Shown here in pieces: positions 19,027-27,828 of a DNA stretch of 64,000 nt. Each line of letters starts with the position of its first letter. The stretch's first letter is position 1. The notes below the pieces were generated by a model, which saw only the letters and a list, made by a program, of their open reading frames with translations, was not told the origin of the DNA and ran no database searches. Source of the stretch: Saccharopolyspora shandongensis (lineage in GTDB: Bacteria > Actinomycetota > Actinomycetes > Mycobacteriales > Pseudonocardiaceae); NCBI RefSeq assembly GCF_900106995.1, contig NZ_FNOK01000033.1:1-64000 (forward strand), read 5' to 3'. A program made the translations under genes and the position numbers.

Positions 19027-21467
19027 GCGCTTTCCTGGCTGTCTGCCATACTGAGCTTCTCCTGGCTGTGCCGCATAAATCCTTCCCTGTCCTGGAGGAA
19101 CTTTCGAGCGTCCGCTAGCACACGAGGAAGACCATTGGAGACATGCTCTCCTGTCTCTCCGGTTGCTGTGATACCTGCTGACTCCACTTCTGCCATGAAG
19201 ACAGGGTAGGAAAATAGTACGCGGGCCCGTTGACGCGTCATTTCCTCCGCTAGTCGGTCAAGCTCCGCACGTCGAGAGATCAATTCCTTATTCAATTGCT
19301 TGGCCCGGGATCGATCGTCCTCGGTTAGAGCACTGCGAAGTTTCGATCGGGCGACGCGCAGATCTTTTTGATTGGGAGGAGTGGCGTTTGTGAGGGTGTC
19401 AATCTCGTCAACAAGGTTGGCAAGCTCGGGGCGGTCGTAGATCCGAACACGGTAGTCAAGTTCGTCGAGTTCCCGGTATTTCTCGGCGAGCTCCGATGCT
19501 GTCTCTTTCCTTGCTTGATCAATCGATTCCGCCCATTTGGTCTCTTCCTCCTCTGTGAAGCGGTCAAGAAACACCAGTGACGTTTTAACGGTCGCTTTAG
19601 ATGAAGCGAAGACATCCTGGGGAATTGAGATTACGGCGGTCAGTTTTGCTCGCCCTTCAACATATTCTCTTAGCCATGACATCGATGGGTTATTGAGAAT
19701 GCCATCGGGCAATACAATTCCCATGCGGCCGCCTTTTTTCAACAGTCGCAAGCATCGCTCCAGGAAAAGAGTTTCCGTTTGGCGACTGGGGCGAACCTTT
19801 GCGACACCTATTTCGCCTGCAATTGGATCGCGTCCAATATCAAACAATTCAAGGATGGGGCGACGGTCGCGCATGGCCTCGGCCAAATTATCGTAAGACT
19901 CAAGCCATTTGTCGCCATAGCGAAGCGTGTTCGCCTTCACGATTGCTTGGTCAGTATCGACACGAGTTTGATCTGTAGCGCCAACCCTTTGATCTTTGCC
20001 GACGTTGGCTCCAAAAGGTGGATTGGTGACGACGATATCAAATCGGCCTTCGTGTACACCGTGTACGTCAAGTAGGCCATCGTGATAGTAGATGCCACCG
20101 TGTCCATCGCCGTGCATGATCATATTCATTTTGCTGGTTCGGGCAGCCCGAGCCTCTGCGTCGACACCGAAGATCTGCTCGGCGGCAATCTTGGCCATGC
20201 GAGACTGACGATCGGTGATGTCGAGCTGCTTGTTGTATTCATGTTGAATACGTTCTGCTTCGAGGGCGAGTTTCTCTTCTGGCCATTCTTCTCGGTTTGC
20301 GGTATCTGCGACTTTGGCGAGCTTTTCGGTTTTTTGGGCATGAACATCTTGCTCTACTTGATTACGCAGGTGTTCGAAGGCTTTGATAAGAAAGCCTCCC
20401 GTGCCGGAAGCTGGATCGCAGATGAGATCCCCTTCTTTAGGGTTAAGAAATTCGATCATGAAGTCTACGATTGGACGCGGAGTAAAGAACTGCCCAAGCT
20501 CTCCTCGGAAAGTTTGTCCAAGGAATTTCTCGAATGCGATGCCTTTGACGTCATCGCCGGTGTCCGATAGATTGAACTTTTCGAGTTTGTTTACGATCCG
20601 CTTGAGGGTCTCTAGTGAGACTCGAATTCTGTCTTCTTTTCCGAAAAGCTTCTCGGCTTGGTAATACTTTTTTGTAGAGTCAAAAAGTTGATCGAGAAAA
20701 TGTCGAGGGTCGAGTGCTACGACTTGAGTCTCGGCTTGGCGGTTGATGGCTTCTTCGGTAAGGACCTGCGATCGTCCTCTCCGCTCGTGCGCCATCTTGA
20801 TGAAGAGGATTTTGGAGATCTCGTCGAAGGCTGCACCTGGGTCCATCTTGTGGTTGTCTCGAAGGATGCAGTGGCACTCGTATAGCAACCGCTGAAACTC
20901 GTCGCGAGTGAATGCCTTTGTTGCCCGCTGAATCTGTTTCAAGCGCCTTGAATCGCTGAGGTCGTCCGCGTGAGGGATGGTCTCGATTTCGATTCGGCGA
21001 CCAGGAGCGCCCGGCTCAAGGAAAGAGAACGATGTCTCCTTCATGTTATGCATGACCAGAAAATTAGCACCCATGGCCCTAGCATACGATTCGCCCTGAG
21101 CGTAATCATCTGGGTCAATCCGAACGTGTTCGGCCTTTACCTCGACAACTACGGAATAATTTGTGTTCTTTTCGAGGTCCTCGGCGGAAGTGGCTACTAC
21201 GATATCAGCCTTCGAAGATTTGCGGCCGGATTGCGTCTGTTTCTCTTGTGCCATTTGTTCGAGACTGTATCCCCAGTCTCGATGTAGCTGAAAGATGAAG
21301 TCCTGGCGTACTTTTTCCTCAGGCTTCGCCAGAAGCCACTTTCGGCGCAAAGGAGCCCACAGCCACCCGCCTGACGTATGAACGGGGTTGTCCGGCGGCC
21401 CGAAAGGTGTGTCGGGAGTCCACTTGGGTTTCGTTGCTCCAGAGCTCCCACTTTTCGTACCCGCCAT
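19023..21467 (-). CDS. N6-adenine methylase fused to an N-terminal PD-(D/E)xK-like domain
   Basis: The 814-residue protein begins with a nuclease-like domain of the HsdR N-terminal type (residues about 40-180) in which D88 (SKADIVVA) and E109-V-K111 (VVVEVKAE) form a plausible PD-(D/E)xK core. It continues as an HsdM-type methylase: helical region 190-310, GQFFTPRPIVDFM at about 326-337, the S-adenosylmethionine loop DPASGTGGFL at 351-360 and NPPF at 482-485. A long coiled-coil C-terminus follows. Only hsdS follows; no separate HsdR gene is present. The fusion suggests cleavage and methylation in one subunit, as in BcgI-like type IIB systems, but it could also be type I lacking its motor. AT-richer codon use indicates recent acquisition. 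Confidence 0.88.
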   Translation of the reverse strand: MAGTKSGSSGATKPKWTPDTPFGPPDNPVHTSGGWLWAPLRRKWLLAKPEEKVRQDFIFQLHRDWGYSLEQMAQEKQTQSGRKSSKADIVVATSAEDLEKNTNYSVVVEVKAEHVRIDPDDYAQGESYARAMGANFLVMHNMKETSFSFLEPGAPGRRIEIETIPHADDLSDSRRLKQIQRATKAFTRDEFQRLLYECHCILRDNHKMDPGAAFDEISKILFIKMAHERRGRSQVLTEEAINRQAETQVVALDPRHFLDQLFDSTKKYYQAEKLFGKEDRIRVSLETLKRIVNKLEKFNLSDTGDDVKGIAFEKFLGQTFRGELGQFFTPRPIVDFMIEFLNPKEGDLICDPASGTGGFLIKAFEHLRNQVEQDVHAQKTEKLAKVADTANREEWPEEKLALEAERIQHEYNKQLDITDRQSRMAKIAAEQIFGVDAEARAARTSKMNMIMHGDGHGGIYYHDGLLDVHGVHEGRFDIVVTNPPFGANVGKDQRVGATDQTRVDTDQAIVKANTLRYGDKWLESYDNLAEAMRDRRPILELFDIGRDPIAGEIGVAKVRPSRQTETLFLERCLRLLKKGGRMGIVLPDGILNNPSMSWLREYVEGRAKLTAVISIPQDVFASSKATVKTSLVFLDRFTEEEETKWAESIDQARKETASELAEKYRELDELDYRVRIYDRPELANLVDEIDTLTNATPPNQKDLRVARSKLRSALTEDDRSRAKQLNKELISRRAELDRLAEEMTRQRARVLFSYPVFMAEVESAGITATGETGEHVSNGLPRVLADARKFLQDREGFMRHSQEKLSMADSQESA

Positions 21468-21811
21468 GACGTCCTCTCTGTGTCATCTTTGCTGTGCTGA
21501 CTTCCTGACGCCCGCGCCTCGTGTGGCGAGCCGCCGAAGCAGAGGCTCAGCCTAAGCCCCCTGTCCGACATTCAGAGCGTGGTGCCCCTCCTACGGCCGT
21601 CCGAGCCATCTGGAGGCTCATGTGGCCACAGGGTATGAAGTCGCATCAGCGGGTGTGGAGGTAGCGATCGGTGGCGCGGAGGCCGGGCGTTGCGGTGCTG
21701 ACGGAACTCTGACTCTGCTGCACGAGTGGAAGGGAGACCTGGCAGGTGAGGTTCCCCCTGCGGGTCGGACACCTTGAGTCCAGGCAGTAGTGGCCTGGGG
21801 AAGGATGGCCG
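21468..21811. other. Gap upstream of the restriction system, likely promoter plus IS debris
   Basis: These 344 bases precede the leftward methylase gene and should include its promoter. The methylase ATG is followed upstream by AGAGAGGACGTC on the coding strand, a usable ribosome site. Toward 21800 the sequence passes into an IS3-type remnant. No gene was found. Confidence 0.35.
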
Positions 21812-22440
21812 GGTGGCACGTCGGTCGAAGTACCCGAGCAGTTCCTCAAGGACGCGGTTGAGCTGGTGCCTTCCTCTGATCGCCCGTTGCGGGAGGCTGC
21901 CCGCCAGTTGGGACTCAAACACGAGCAGGGTGCGGGCCGCCGATAGCGCGCAGACCAGCGGGGTGGATGAGCTCGCAGCCGGTGAGCGGGAGGAGCTGCG
22001 TAAGCGGGTGGTGGAGTTGGGTCGTTGACCTGCAGCTACCGGTTCCTCTCCGAACACTCGGCGTCACGCGGCTGTGCCGGGTCCTGGATGTACGTCGCCA
22101 GGGCTTTTATGGGTGGATCAACACTGCCCTGGCGCGGGCGCAGCGGGCCGCGGCAGAGGAGGAGCCTGCCACTGAGATCGCCGAGATCCACCGCGGTGCC
22201 TATGCTCGCCACGGGTCGCGGCTGTACCTCGTACCGGCACGGCCGCGCCTTCGCCATGTGGTTCGGTGACGAGCGAATCAAGAGTCCACTCAACAGACGC
22301 GAGCGGATCAGCGCAGAACCGGAGTCCCGAAACGGCCGACGCCGCGCAGTCCGGATGGAGCAGCACTTCATCACCGCCGAAGCGCACCGGCTCGGAACCC
22401 GCTCGCCGTCCGTGCCCCGTTCAGCGGGATGACGGACCAG
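21812..22440 (+). mobile_element. Degenerate IS3-family orfA/orfB remnant
   Basis: Forward fragments in different frames read ARRSKYP, EQFLKDAVELVPSSDRPLRE and AARQLGLKHE, the N-terminus of an IS3-type orfA. They are followed near 22030-22210 by RFLSEHSAS, VTRLCRVLDVRRQGFYGWI and EEEPATEIAEIHRGAYARHG, the start of orfB. Frames change several times and the catalytic domain is gone, so this is a dead relic. The gmrSD-like gene begins 54 bases after it. Confidence 0.7.
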
Positions 22441-22493
22441 TGCACGTCTGCTAGATCTTGATCACACAATGCCGCACGTAATGAGGGGGTACC

Positions 22494-24680
22494 GTGGCGG
22501 ATGCGCCGATCCAAGGACACTCGTATACCATACATCAACTGTTCTCTGGCGACCGGACTTTCAAGGTAGACAACTATCAGCGCGAGTACAGCTGGGACCG
22601 GCGCGATGTTGCCACGCTCGTCCGAGATCTCCATCGGAGCTTTAGGAAGTCTTGGAAACCCACTCATGGTCGGCGAGAAACGGCCGAGTACCATCCGTAT
22701 TTCCTCGGGCCGTTTGTTTACGTTGAATCCGGAGAAACCACCGTCCTCGTGGACGGTCAGCAGCGGATTACGACGCTGCATCTGCTCCTCATCCATCTGT
22801 ACCGGTTGATGAAGGACCGCGAGGAGGGGGAGGAAGCCGGCAAGCTTCACAACCTCATCTCCACGTCCAGCTATGGTGAGACGACATTCACTGTGCATGC
22901 GCCGGAGCGGGACGAGCTGCTGCGCGCACTGGTCAAATGCTTCCCGTACGAGCTGCCCGCGGATCCAAGTCCGTCCGTGCGTAACTTGTACGAGCGATCG
23001 CGGGACCTGGAGGAAGATTTCCCTGAGGAACTCGCCGGTGAAGCCTTACTACACTTCACCGATTGGTTGCTCACGCGTGTCTGCATGGTCGGCATTAAGG
23101 CGCACAGCAACCAGCACGGCTGGGAAATATTCGTCACCATGAACGACCGCGGGGTCCGGCTCGCTCCGATCGACCTGCTGAAGGGGCACCTCATCGAGAA
23201 GGCCCGCCAGGACACGACTGATCTGAACAACCAGTGGCGCGAGATGCTCACCCAGCTCTCCGCGCTCGGCACTCGAACCCCCGGTGAGTTCCTCGAGACT
23301 CTTCTGCTGGCGAAGTACGCCACGGTCGACGACGAGAACGACCGGGCCGCTGTCACTGGCGCTAGTCATGAATGGGTCCGGGCCAACGCCGACCGTATCG
23401 GTCTTCACACTTCCGAGGATTACCGACAGTTCCTCGGGACCACTATCGTCAACCTCGCCCTCCGGTACCGGACTCTGCTTGCAGCGGCACGCAGCCAGGA
23501 CCCGGAGTTCGCGGCGATCAGGTACAACGCCGAGAATGGCTTGGACAAGCAGTACCTGCTCATCATGGCTGCTGTGGAGCCCAGCGACACGGAAACGGAG
23601 TTCCGGTATAAGGCATCGCTGATCGCCTCATTCCTAGATCTCATCTACCTGCGGAAGCTCGTCAACGGAACGGTCAGTCGGCCAAACGAGCTCGATGACG
23701 ACATCTACGAACTCGTCCGAGACATCCGGGGCATCGGCTCGGCTGCGAAGCTCAGCACGCTCCTGTCGGCACGCATCGTCGAGCTTTCCGACGAGTTCAG
23801 GGGCATGTCGAGCTTCGGGCTCCAGCCGGACAACCGGCGTCAGATACGCTACCTGCTGGCGAGACTGACCGCCTTCGTCGAAGCCGAGTGCGAAACCGAT
23901 CGTGACGAGCTCAGCGAGTTCGTCAGGTACGTCGCTGGTGAAACACCGTTCGAGATCGAGCACGTCTGGGCCAACAAGTTCGAACGCCATCAGGCCGAAG
24001 TGAAGACGGAGAAGACGTTTCACTCGGTCCGCAACAGGCTGGGCGGGCTGCTGCTCCTGCCGAAGTCCGACAATGCAAGCTTCAACGACAAGACCTACCC
24101 CGACAAGCTGCCGTTCTATTTCCGGCAGAACACGCTGGCCAGGTCGATGAACAAGGACAGTTACCGGAATTACCCGGGATACCGCAAGTTTCTGAAAACA
24201 TACAAGCTCGACAAGCTAATGACGCACTACGACGAGTTCACCAAGGAGTCGATCGAGCAACGGCAGCAGCTCTACACCCGGCTGTGCGACATCATCTGGG
24301 ATCCAGAGCGGCTCGGCTTCTCGATCCCGAAGAATGTCAGCCCCCAGCGCCGGCAGGCGCGGCGTACGCGCGCCAACTACGACGTGTCGCTGAGCGATCT
24401 CCTTATAGCTGAGTTCCTTAGACCGGGTGAGCAGATCGTGGGTAAGCACAAAGGAACGAATCACGAAGCGTGCGTACTAAGCGATGGCAAGATCCAGATG
24501 AGCACCGGCGAGCTCTTTCCCAATCCCTCCCGCGCAGCGATGTACGCCGTCAACCGGCAATCATGTAATGGGTGGACCTTCTGGAGACTCGCCAGGGACC
24601 CTTCCCAGACCCTCGCCAACATGCGCGCGCAGGCGCTCGCCTCCGGCGAGCTGGACGGCAGTCAACAGCTCGCGATGTAG
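22494..24680 (+). CDS. GmrSD-type restriction protein (DUF262 + DUF1524)
   Basis: The 728-residue protein has the ParB/sulfiredoxin-like DUF262 domain at the N-terminus (DNYQREYSWDRRDVATLV, then TTVLVDGQQRITTLHLLLIH). After a long helical middle it carries a DUF1524 HNH-type domain (EIEHVWANKFERHQ, FHSVRNRLGGLLLLPKSDNASFNDK). It ends in a small extra domain with LRPGEQIVGKHKGTNHEACV, which resembles restriction-enzyme-associated RAMA-like domains. Proteins of this layout (GmrSD, BrxU) are type IV enzymes cutting modified phage DNA. The usual HNH His is represented by EIEHVW. GTG 22494 has GAGGGGG upstream. It forms a defence island with the restriction system and Gabija. Confidence 0.85.
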   Translation: MADAPIQGHSYTIHQLFSGDRTFKVDNYQREYSWDRRDVATLVRDLHRSFRKSWKPTHGRRETAEYHPYFLGPFVYVESGETTVLVDGQQRITTLHLLLIHLYRLMKDREEGEEAGKLHNLISTSSYGETTFTVHAPERDELLRALVKCFPYELPADPSPSVRNLYERSRDLEEDFPEELAGEALLHFTDWLLTRVCMVGIKAHSNQHGWEIFVTMNDRGVRLAPIDLLKGHLIEKARQDTTDLNNQWREMLTQLSALGTRTPGEFLETLLLAKYATVDDENDRAAVTGASHEWVRANADRIGLHTSEDYRQFLGTTIVNLALRYRTLLAAARSQDPEFAAIRYNAENGLDKQYLLIMAAVEPSDTETEFRYKASLIASFLDLIYLRKLVNGTVSRPNELDDDIYELVRDIRGIGSAAKLSTLLSARIVELSDEFRGMSSFGLQPDNRRQIRYLLARLTAFVEAECETDRDELSEFVRYVAGETPFEIEHVWANKFERHQAEVKTEKTFHSVRNRLGGLLLLPKSDNASFNDKTYPDKLPFYFRQNTLARSMNKDSYRNYPGYRKFLKTYKLDKLMTHYDEFTKESIEQRQQLYTRLCDIIWDPERLGFSIPKNVSPQRRQARRTRANYDVSLSDLLIAEFLRPGEQIVGKHKGTNHEACVLSDGKIQMSTGELFPNPSRAAMYAVNRQSCNGWTFWRLARDPSQTLANMRAQALASGELDGSQQLAM

Positions 24681-25600
24681 TAAGGGGTAGCAGCACGGAC
24701 GGTGTGGCGGGCACCTCGACGAACATGAACGCGAACGAGGTGATCGCCAACGGCGATCTGGAGATCCTGGGCCGGCCGCGCGGCGACTACGCGACGGTGC
24801 ATCCGCTCGACCACGTCAACTTCGGCCAGAGCACCAACGACGTCTACCCGACGGCGGTCAAGTTGGCTCTCGACGTGCACATCGACGAGCTGCTGGCGGC
24901 GCTGGCCCGCCTTCGGGGGACTCAGCTCCAGGACGCCGTTCCGATGACGCTCGGCCAGGAGTTCGGCGCGTTCGCGGTGACCCTCGGGGAGGACGAAACC
25001 CGTCTGTCCGAGGTCTGGCTGCTGCTGCACGAGCTCAACCTCGGTGGGTTGGCCATCGGCACAGGGCTCAACGTCCGCCCGGGCTACCGGGAGGCAGCGC
25101 TGGCGCACCTGCGGGACATCACCGGGATCACCACGTTCGCCTCCGCCACCAACCTCGTCGAGGCCACTCAGGACGTCGGGGTGTTCGTGCAGCTGTACGG
25201 CGTCCTCAAGCGGACGGCCGTCAAGGTCTCGAAGATCTGCAACGACCTGCGGCTACTGTCCTCCGGGCCGCAGGCCAGGTGTGGCGAGATCATGCTGCCC
25301 ACGCGGCAGGCAGGTTCGTCGATCAGGCCCGGGAAGGTGGACCCGGTGATCTCGGAGATGGTCAACCAGATCGCCTTCGACATCATCGGCAACGACGTGA
25401 CGGTGACCCTGGCGGTGGAGGGGCGGCCCGCTGCAGCTCAACGCCTTCGAACCGATCATCGCGCGGGCGCTCAGCGTCGGGATGGGCCATCTCGCCGCCG
25501 GGTTGAGGTGCTGGCCGAGCGGTGCGTGGCGGGGATCGACGCTCGCAGGGAGCATCTCGGGGCGGTCGTCGCGGGTTCGACCCTTTGTGCGCGCTGAGTC
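24681..25600 (+). pseudogene. Aspartate ammonia-lyase pseudogene
   Basis: The reading frame contains unmistakable aspartase/fumarase segments: AGTSTNMNANEVIANGDLEI, HVNFGQSTNDVYPTAVKLAL, GTQLQDAVPMTLGQEFGAFA, LAIGTGLNVRPGY and MVNQIAFDIIGNDVTV. The first 100 or so residues are missing. About 60 residues between VKLALDVHIDELL and RGTQLQDAVP are deleted, and the C-terminus runs out of frame near 25430. The catalytic-loop region near residues 315-330 is altered (LPTRQAGSSIRPGKVDPVIS for the normal GSSIMPGKVNP). It begins right after the GmrSD-like gene, so the island boundary may lie here. Confidence 0.8.
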
Positions 25601-25619
25601 CGGAGCTCGGTTACGAGAC

Positions 25620-25990
25620 GACGTGCGCGATCGCAGTGGAAGCGCACCGGGGTGCTCGGGTGCCGCCGGGAATGTGGTGCAGGCCAGGGTCATCCAGGGT
25701 GGCGTGCATGTCCATAGTCCTGGGCGTGCGGTGGTTGGTTTTGTCGTATCGGGCTGGCAGCTTCCCGCCGCGGGCGGCGGTGTTCCAGGCCTGGGATGCC
25801 ACCGGCGTGTTCGCACGGGTGTTGGACTCCGGCGAAGCGGCGACATTCAGCTCGGATTCGGTAGTGGTCTCCGGGGTGGGCAAGACCCAGGTGGCGTTGG
25901 ACTATGCCGAGCGTGTGGGGGCCACGGTGGGGCGGAGTTGGTCGTGTGGGTGACCCAACGCCTGCGCCATCGCCGCGATCATCGTTGACA
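25620..25990 (+). pseudogene. NB-ARC/STAND ATPase remnant
   Basis: A forward frame reads PRAAVFQAWDATGVFARVLD then VVVSGVGKTQVALDYAERVG, which is the start of an NB-ARC domain with a P-loop of the form GVGKT. The frame ends at 25953. A second frame continues AELVVWVTQRLRHRRDHR, the segment that normally follows. The rest of the protein (sensor and repeat domains) is absent. This is a fragment of a STAND regulator or defence ATPase. Confidence 0.6.
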
Positions 25991-26182
25991 GGCACACGAC
26001 GTCGCTGGTCCTGGCGGCAGTGACTTCTTCCCGCATTCAAGCAAACTCGTTAAGTCCTTGGGACATGTTTTCTTACTTGGCTAACGAATTTCGTCGTGAC
26101 ACCCAGCGGCGGATGATCCACCGGTGTCTAGGCATGATCTCGGAAGTCATACGATGTGCTGTTGCGACTGGCCCACCTCAGC

Positions 26183-26285
26183 ATGGCGAATGCGTTCGCC
26201 ATGCTGCGTCTGCTACCTATGAGTGACCGGGACAAGGACATCGAGATCCTCGCTCTGCGCCATCAGATCACGCTGCTGGAGCCGG
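26183..26285 (+). mobile_element. N-terminal fragment of a transposase like that at 17356
   Basis: The frame MANAFAMLRLLPMSDRDKDI then EILALRHQITLLE is nearly identical to the N-terminus on the reverse strand at 17356 (MTNAFAMLRLLPMSDRDKAI, EILALRRQITVLE). It is then cut. A copy of the same IS family once inserted here, so the two sites could recombine. Confidence 0.75.
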
Positions 26286-26535
26286 TTGTTGGTTCGACGC
26301 CATCGAGGCCGTGTAGGTGCTCTGCGGCGTGGCCCGCTCCCATGCCGAGAACAACGTGCCCGGTTGTGCAATATGGCCAAGGGGTTGGCCAGCCGTCTCG
26401 GCGGCAAGATCACGAACGAGGGTGCATTTATGGTGCAGAATCGCCACCGATTGGGGGCGAGTGTGGCCGATTGAAGGCGTGAGCGATCGCAAATATCCCA
26501 GCTAGATCGACCGGTGGCGACTGACGGGCAGACCG

Positions 26536-26581
26536 GCCTGTTAACCGAAGGGTTACTGGTTCGAGTCCAGTCGGAGGAGCA
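26536..26581 (+). tRNA. tRNA-Asn 3' fragment, probable attachment-site scar
   Basis: The bases ending at 26581 contain GTTAACC, GGTTACTGGTTCGAGTCCAG and then TCGGAGGAGCA. That is the anticodon-loop side, a perfect T arm and the 3' acceptor strand of an actinomycete tRNA-Asn (GTT). The 5' half (acceptor and D arm) is missing, and the anticodon stem does not pair. Integrative elements commonly leave such 3' tRNA pieces at the end away from the intact gene. It is followed by a strong terminator, also normal for a tRNA gene. Confidence 0.6.
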
Positions 26582-26583
26582 AC

Positions 26584-26617
26584 AAACCCCAGGTCTTCGG
26601 CCTGGGGTTTTTCTTTT
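26584..26617 (+). terminator. Rho-independent terminator after the tRNA-Asn fragment
   Basis: AAACCCCAGG (26584-26593) pairs perfectly with CCTGGGGTTT (26601-26610) around a 7-base loop, and is followed by TTCTTTT. It is a classic strong terminator and probably belonged to the original tRNA-Asn transcript. Confidence 0.85.
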
Positions 26618-26640
26618 CCGGTACGTATCTCGAGATCAAC

Positions 26641-27079
26641 AGCTCAAAGACGCTGCATTTTCAACCGAGCTGCCGATACAACTTCCCATAGGGCGGAACG
26701 ATTCTGGCTGCGACCAGCTCGACCGGTACTGGCGGCCCATGGACGTTTCCTGGGGGAAGAGGCATGCACGTCCGGCGCGCATCGACTACGTCACCGACGC
26801 CGACGGGCACGCTCTGGCCGACGGGCGTTGTCATCCCTTGCGTCCGGCCGCGCGGGCGAGTTCGTCGGATTTTCCAGGGCTGTGGGGTTCTGTAAGCCTT
26901 GCCCGGCCTCTGCCAACTGGCGATCACGATTGATCTGGGGCAGATATCGGTCGTATTGCTCGTCGACGGGTTGTTTGCCGCGGACGAGGGCTCCCTCCTC
27001 CATGCGGTAGGTGCGGTCGCGGGGATCGCGAAAGCTCAGCCAGTTGAAACTGGTGGTGGCTCGGCGGGCGTCGGCGTTG
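26641..27079. other. Gap downstream of the TetR gene with a short direct repeat
   Basis: No complete gene is visible in these 439 bases. Two 20-base segments, GGCGTTGTCATCCCTTGCGT (about 26825) and GGCGTTGTCATTCCTTGCGT (about 27073), differ by one base. On the reverse strand each carries an ATGACAACGCC start-like context, so the second may be a duplicated gene start. A reverse frame near 26900-27060 (NWLSFRDPRDRTYRMEEG) looks like a protein fragment that I could not place. Confidence 0.4.
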
Positions 27080-27778
27080 TCATTCCTTGCGTTTGGCGTC
27101 GAGGCCTGCGATGACGGTCTGGGCGGTGATTTCGAACTGTGAGTCCCAGTCGCCGAGGAAGGCTGCCAGGTGCGTGGCCAGTGTCGGGTAGAGCTCCTGA
27201 TCGTGGGCGATGCGCTGGCGCAGGGCTTCCCGGCTGTTGGCCTCTGCTTGTCCGGCCCAGGCTGCTTGGGATGAGGCGGTAGCGATGACGAGGTTCGATA
27301 TCGCGGCAGCGGCCGCCGAGAGGGTGATTCCTTCGAATCCGGCCCTGTCGAGCGCGGCGTACACGGTCTCGGAGCGTGCCAGCGCGAGTGGTCCCGCCAG
27401 GGGCCGGGTGCTGGCGAGCGACGCTGCCCACGGGTGACGCAAGAGCATTGCACGAAGCTGCCGCATGTAGGTCAGCACGACTTCCTTCCAGTCCGTTGCG
27501 CTGTGTCCGCCGGGAAGCGTGATCTCGGCGAAGACCTCATCGAGTGCGAGGTCGAGAACGTCGCCTTTGGTCGCGACATGCCAGTACAGGCTCGTGGCGT
27601 GCACGTCGAGATCGCCGGCGATCTTGCGCAGGCTCAGCCCGTCGATTCCTTCCCGGTCGAGCCGGTCGACAGCAGCCGCGACGATGCGCGCACGGTTCAG
27701 CGCGGGAGCTTTGCGGCGTTGCTGCGGTTCGCGGAACCACACCGCACCGGGCACGTCCTCGTTGCGTTTGACGACCAT
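27080..27778 (-). CDS. TetR-family repressor with tetracycline-repressor-like C-terminal domain
   Basis: The 232-residue protein has the TetR helix-turn-helix (residues about 30-75; ALNRARIVAAAVDRLDREGI, LSLRKIAGDLDVHATSLYWH). Its C-terminal half is of the TetR_C_1 type (LRHPWAASLASTRPLAGPLA). It is divergent from an MFS drug-efflux gene 50 bases away. That is the standard arrangement for a repressor controlling its own pump, with ligand binding releasing the operator. The likely operator is the palindrome at 27807. The signal is unknown. Confidence 0.9.
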   Translation of the reverse strand: MVVKRNEDVPGAVWFREPQQRRKAPALNRARIVAAAVDRLDREGIDGLSLRKIAGDLDVHATSLYWHVATKGDVLDLALDEVFAEITLPGGHSATDWKEVVLTYMRQLRAMLLRHPWAASLASTRPLAGPLALARSETVYAALDRAGFEGITLSAAAAAISNLVIATASSQAAWAGQAEANSREALRQRIAHDQELYPTLATHLAAFLGDWDSQFEITAQTVIAGLDAKRKE

Positions 27779-27806
27779 GCCCTCACCTTATCGGCACTGA
27801 ATTTCT

Positions 27807-27819
27807 CCTACGCTGTAGG
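27807..27819. promoter_or_regulatory. Candidate TetR operator palindrome
   Basis: CCTACgctGTAGG is a perfect 5-base inverted repeat with a 3-base centre, placed between the tetR-like and MFS starts. GTAGGT recurs at 27835-27840. The place and symmetry fit an operator controlling both divergent genes; there is no direct evidence of binding. Confidence 0.5.
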
Positions 27820-27828
27820 TTTGTAACC

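Noticed and set aside
26513-26933. 139-codon frame over the tRNA-Asn scar
   Set aside because: It runs through a tRNA fragment and a perfect terminator, so it is not a gene.
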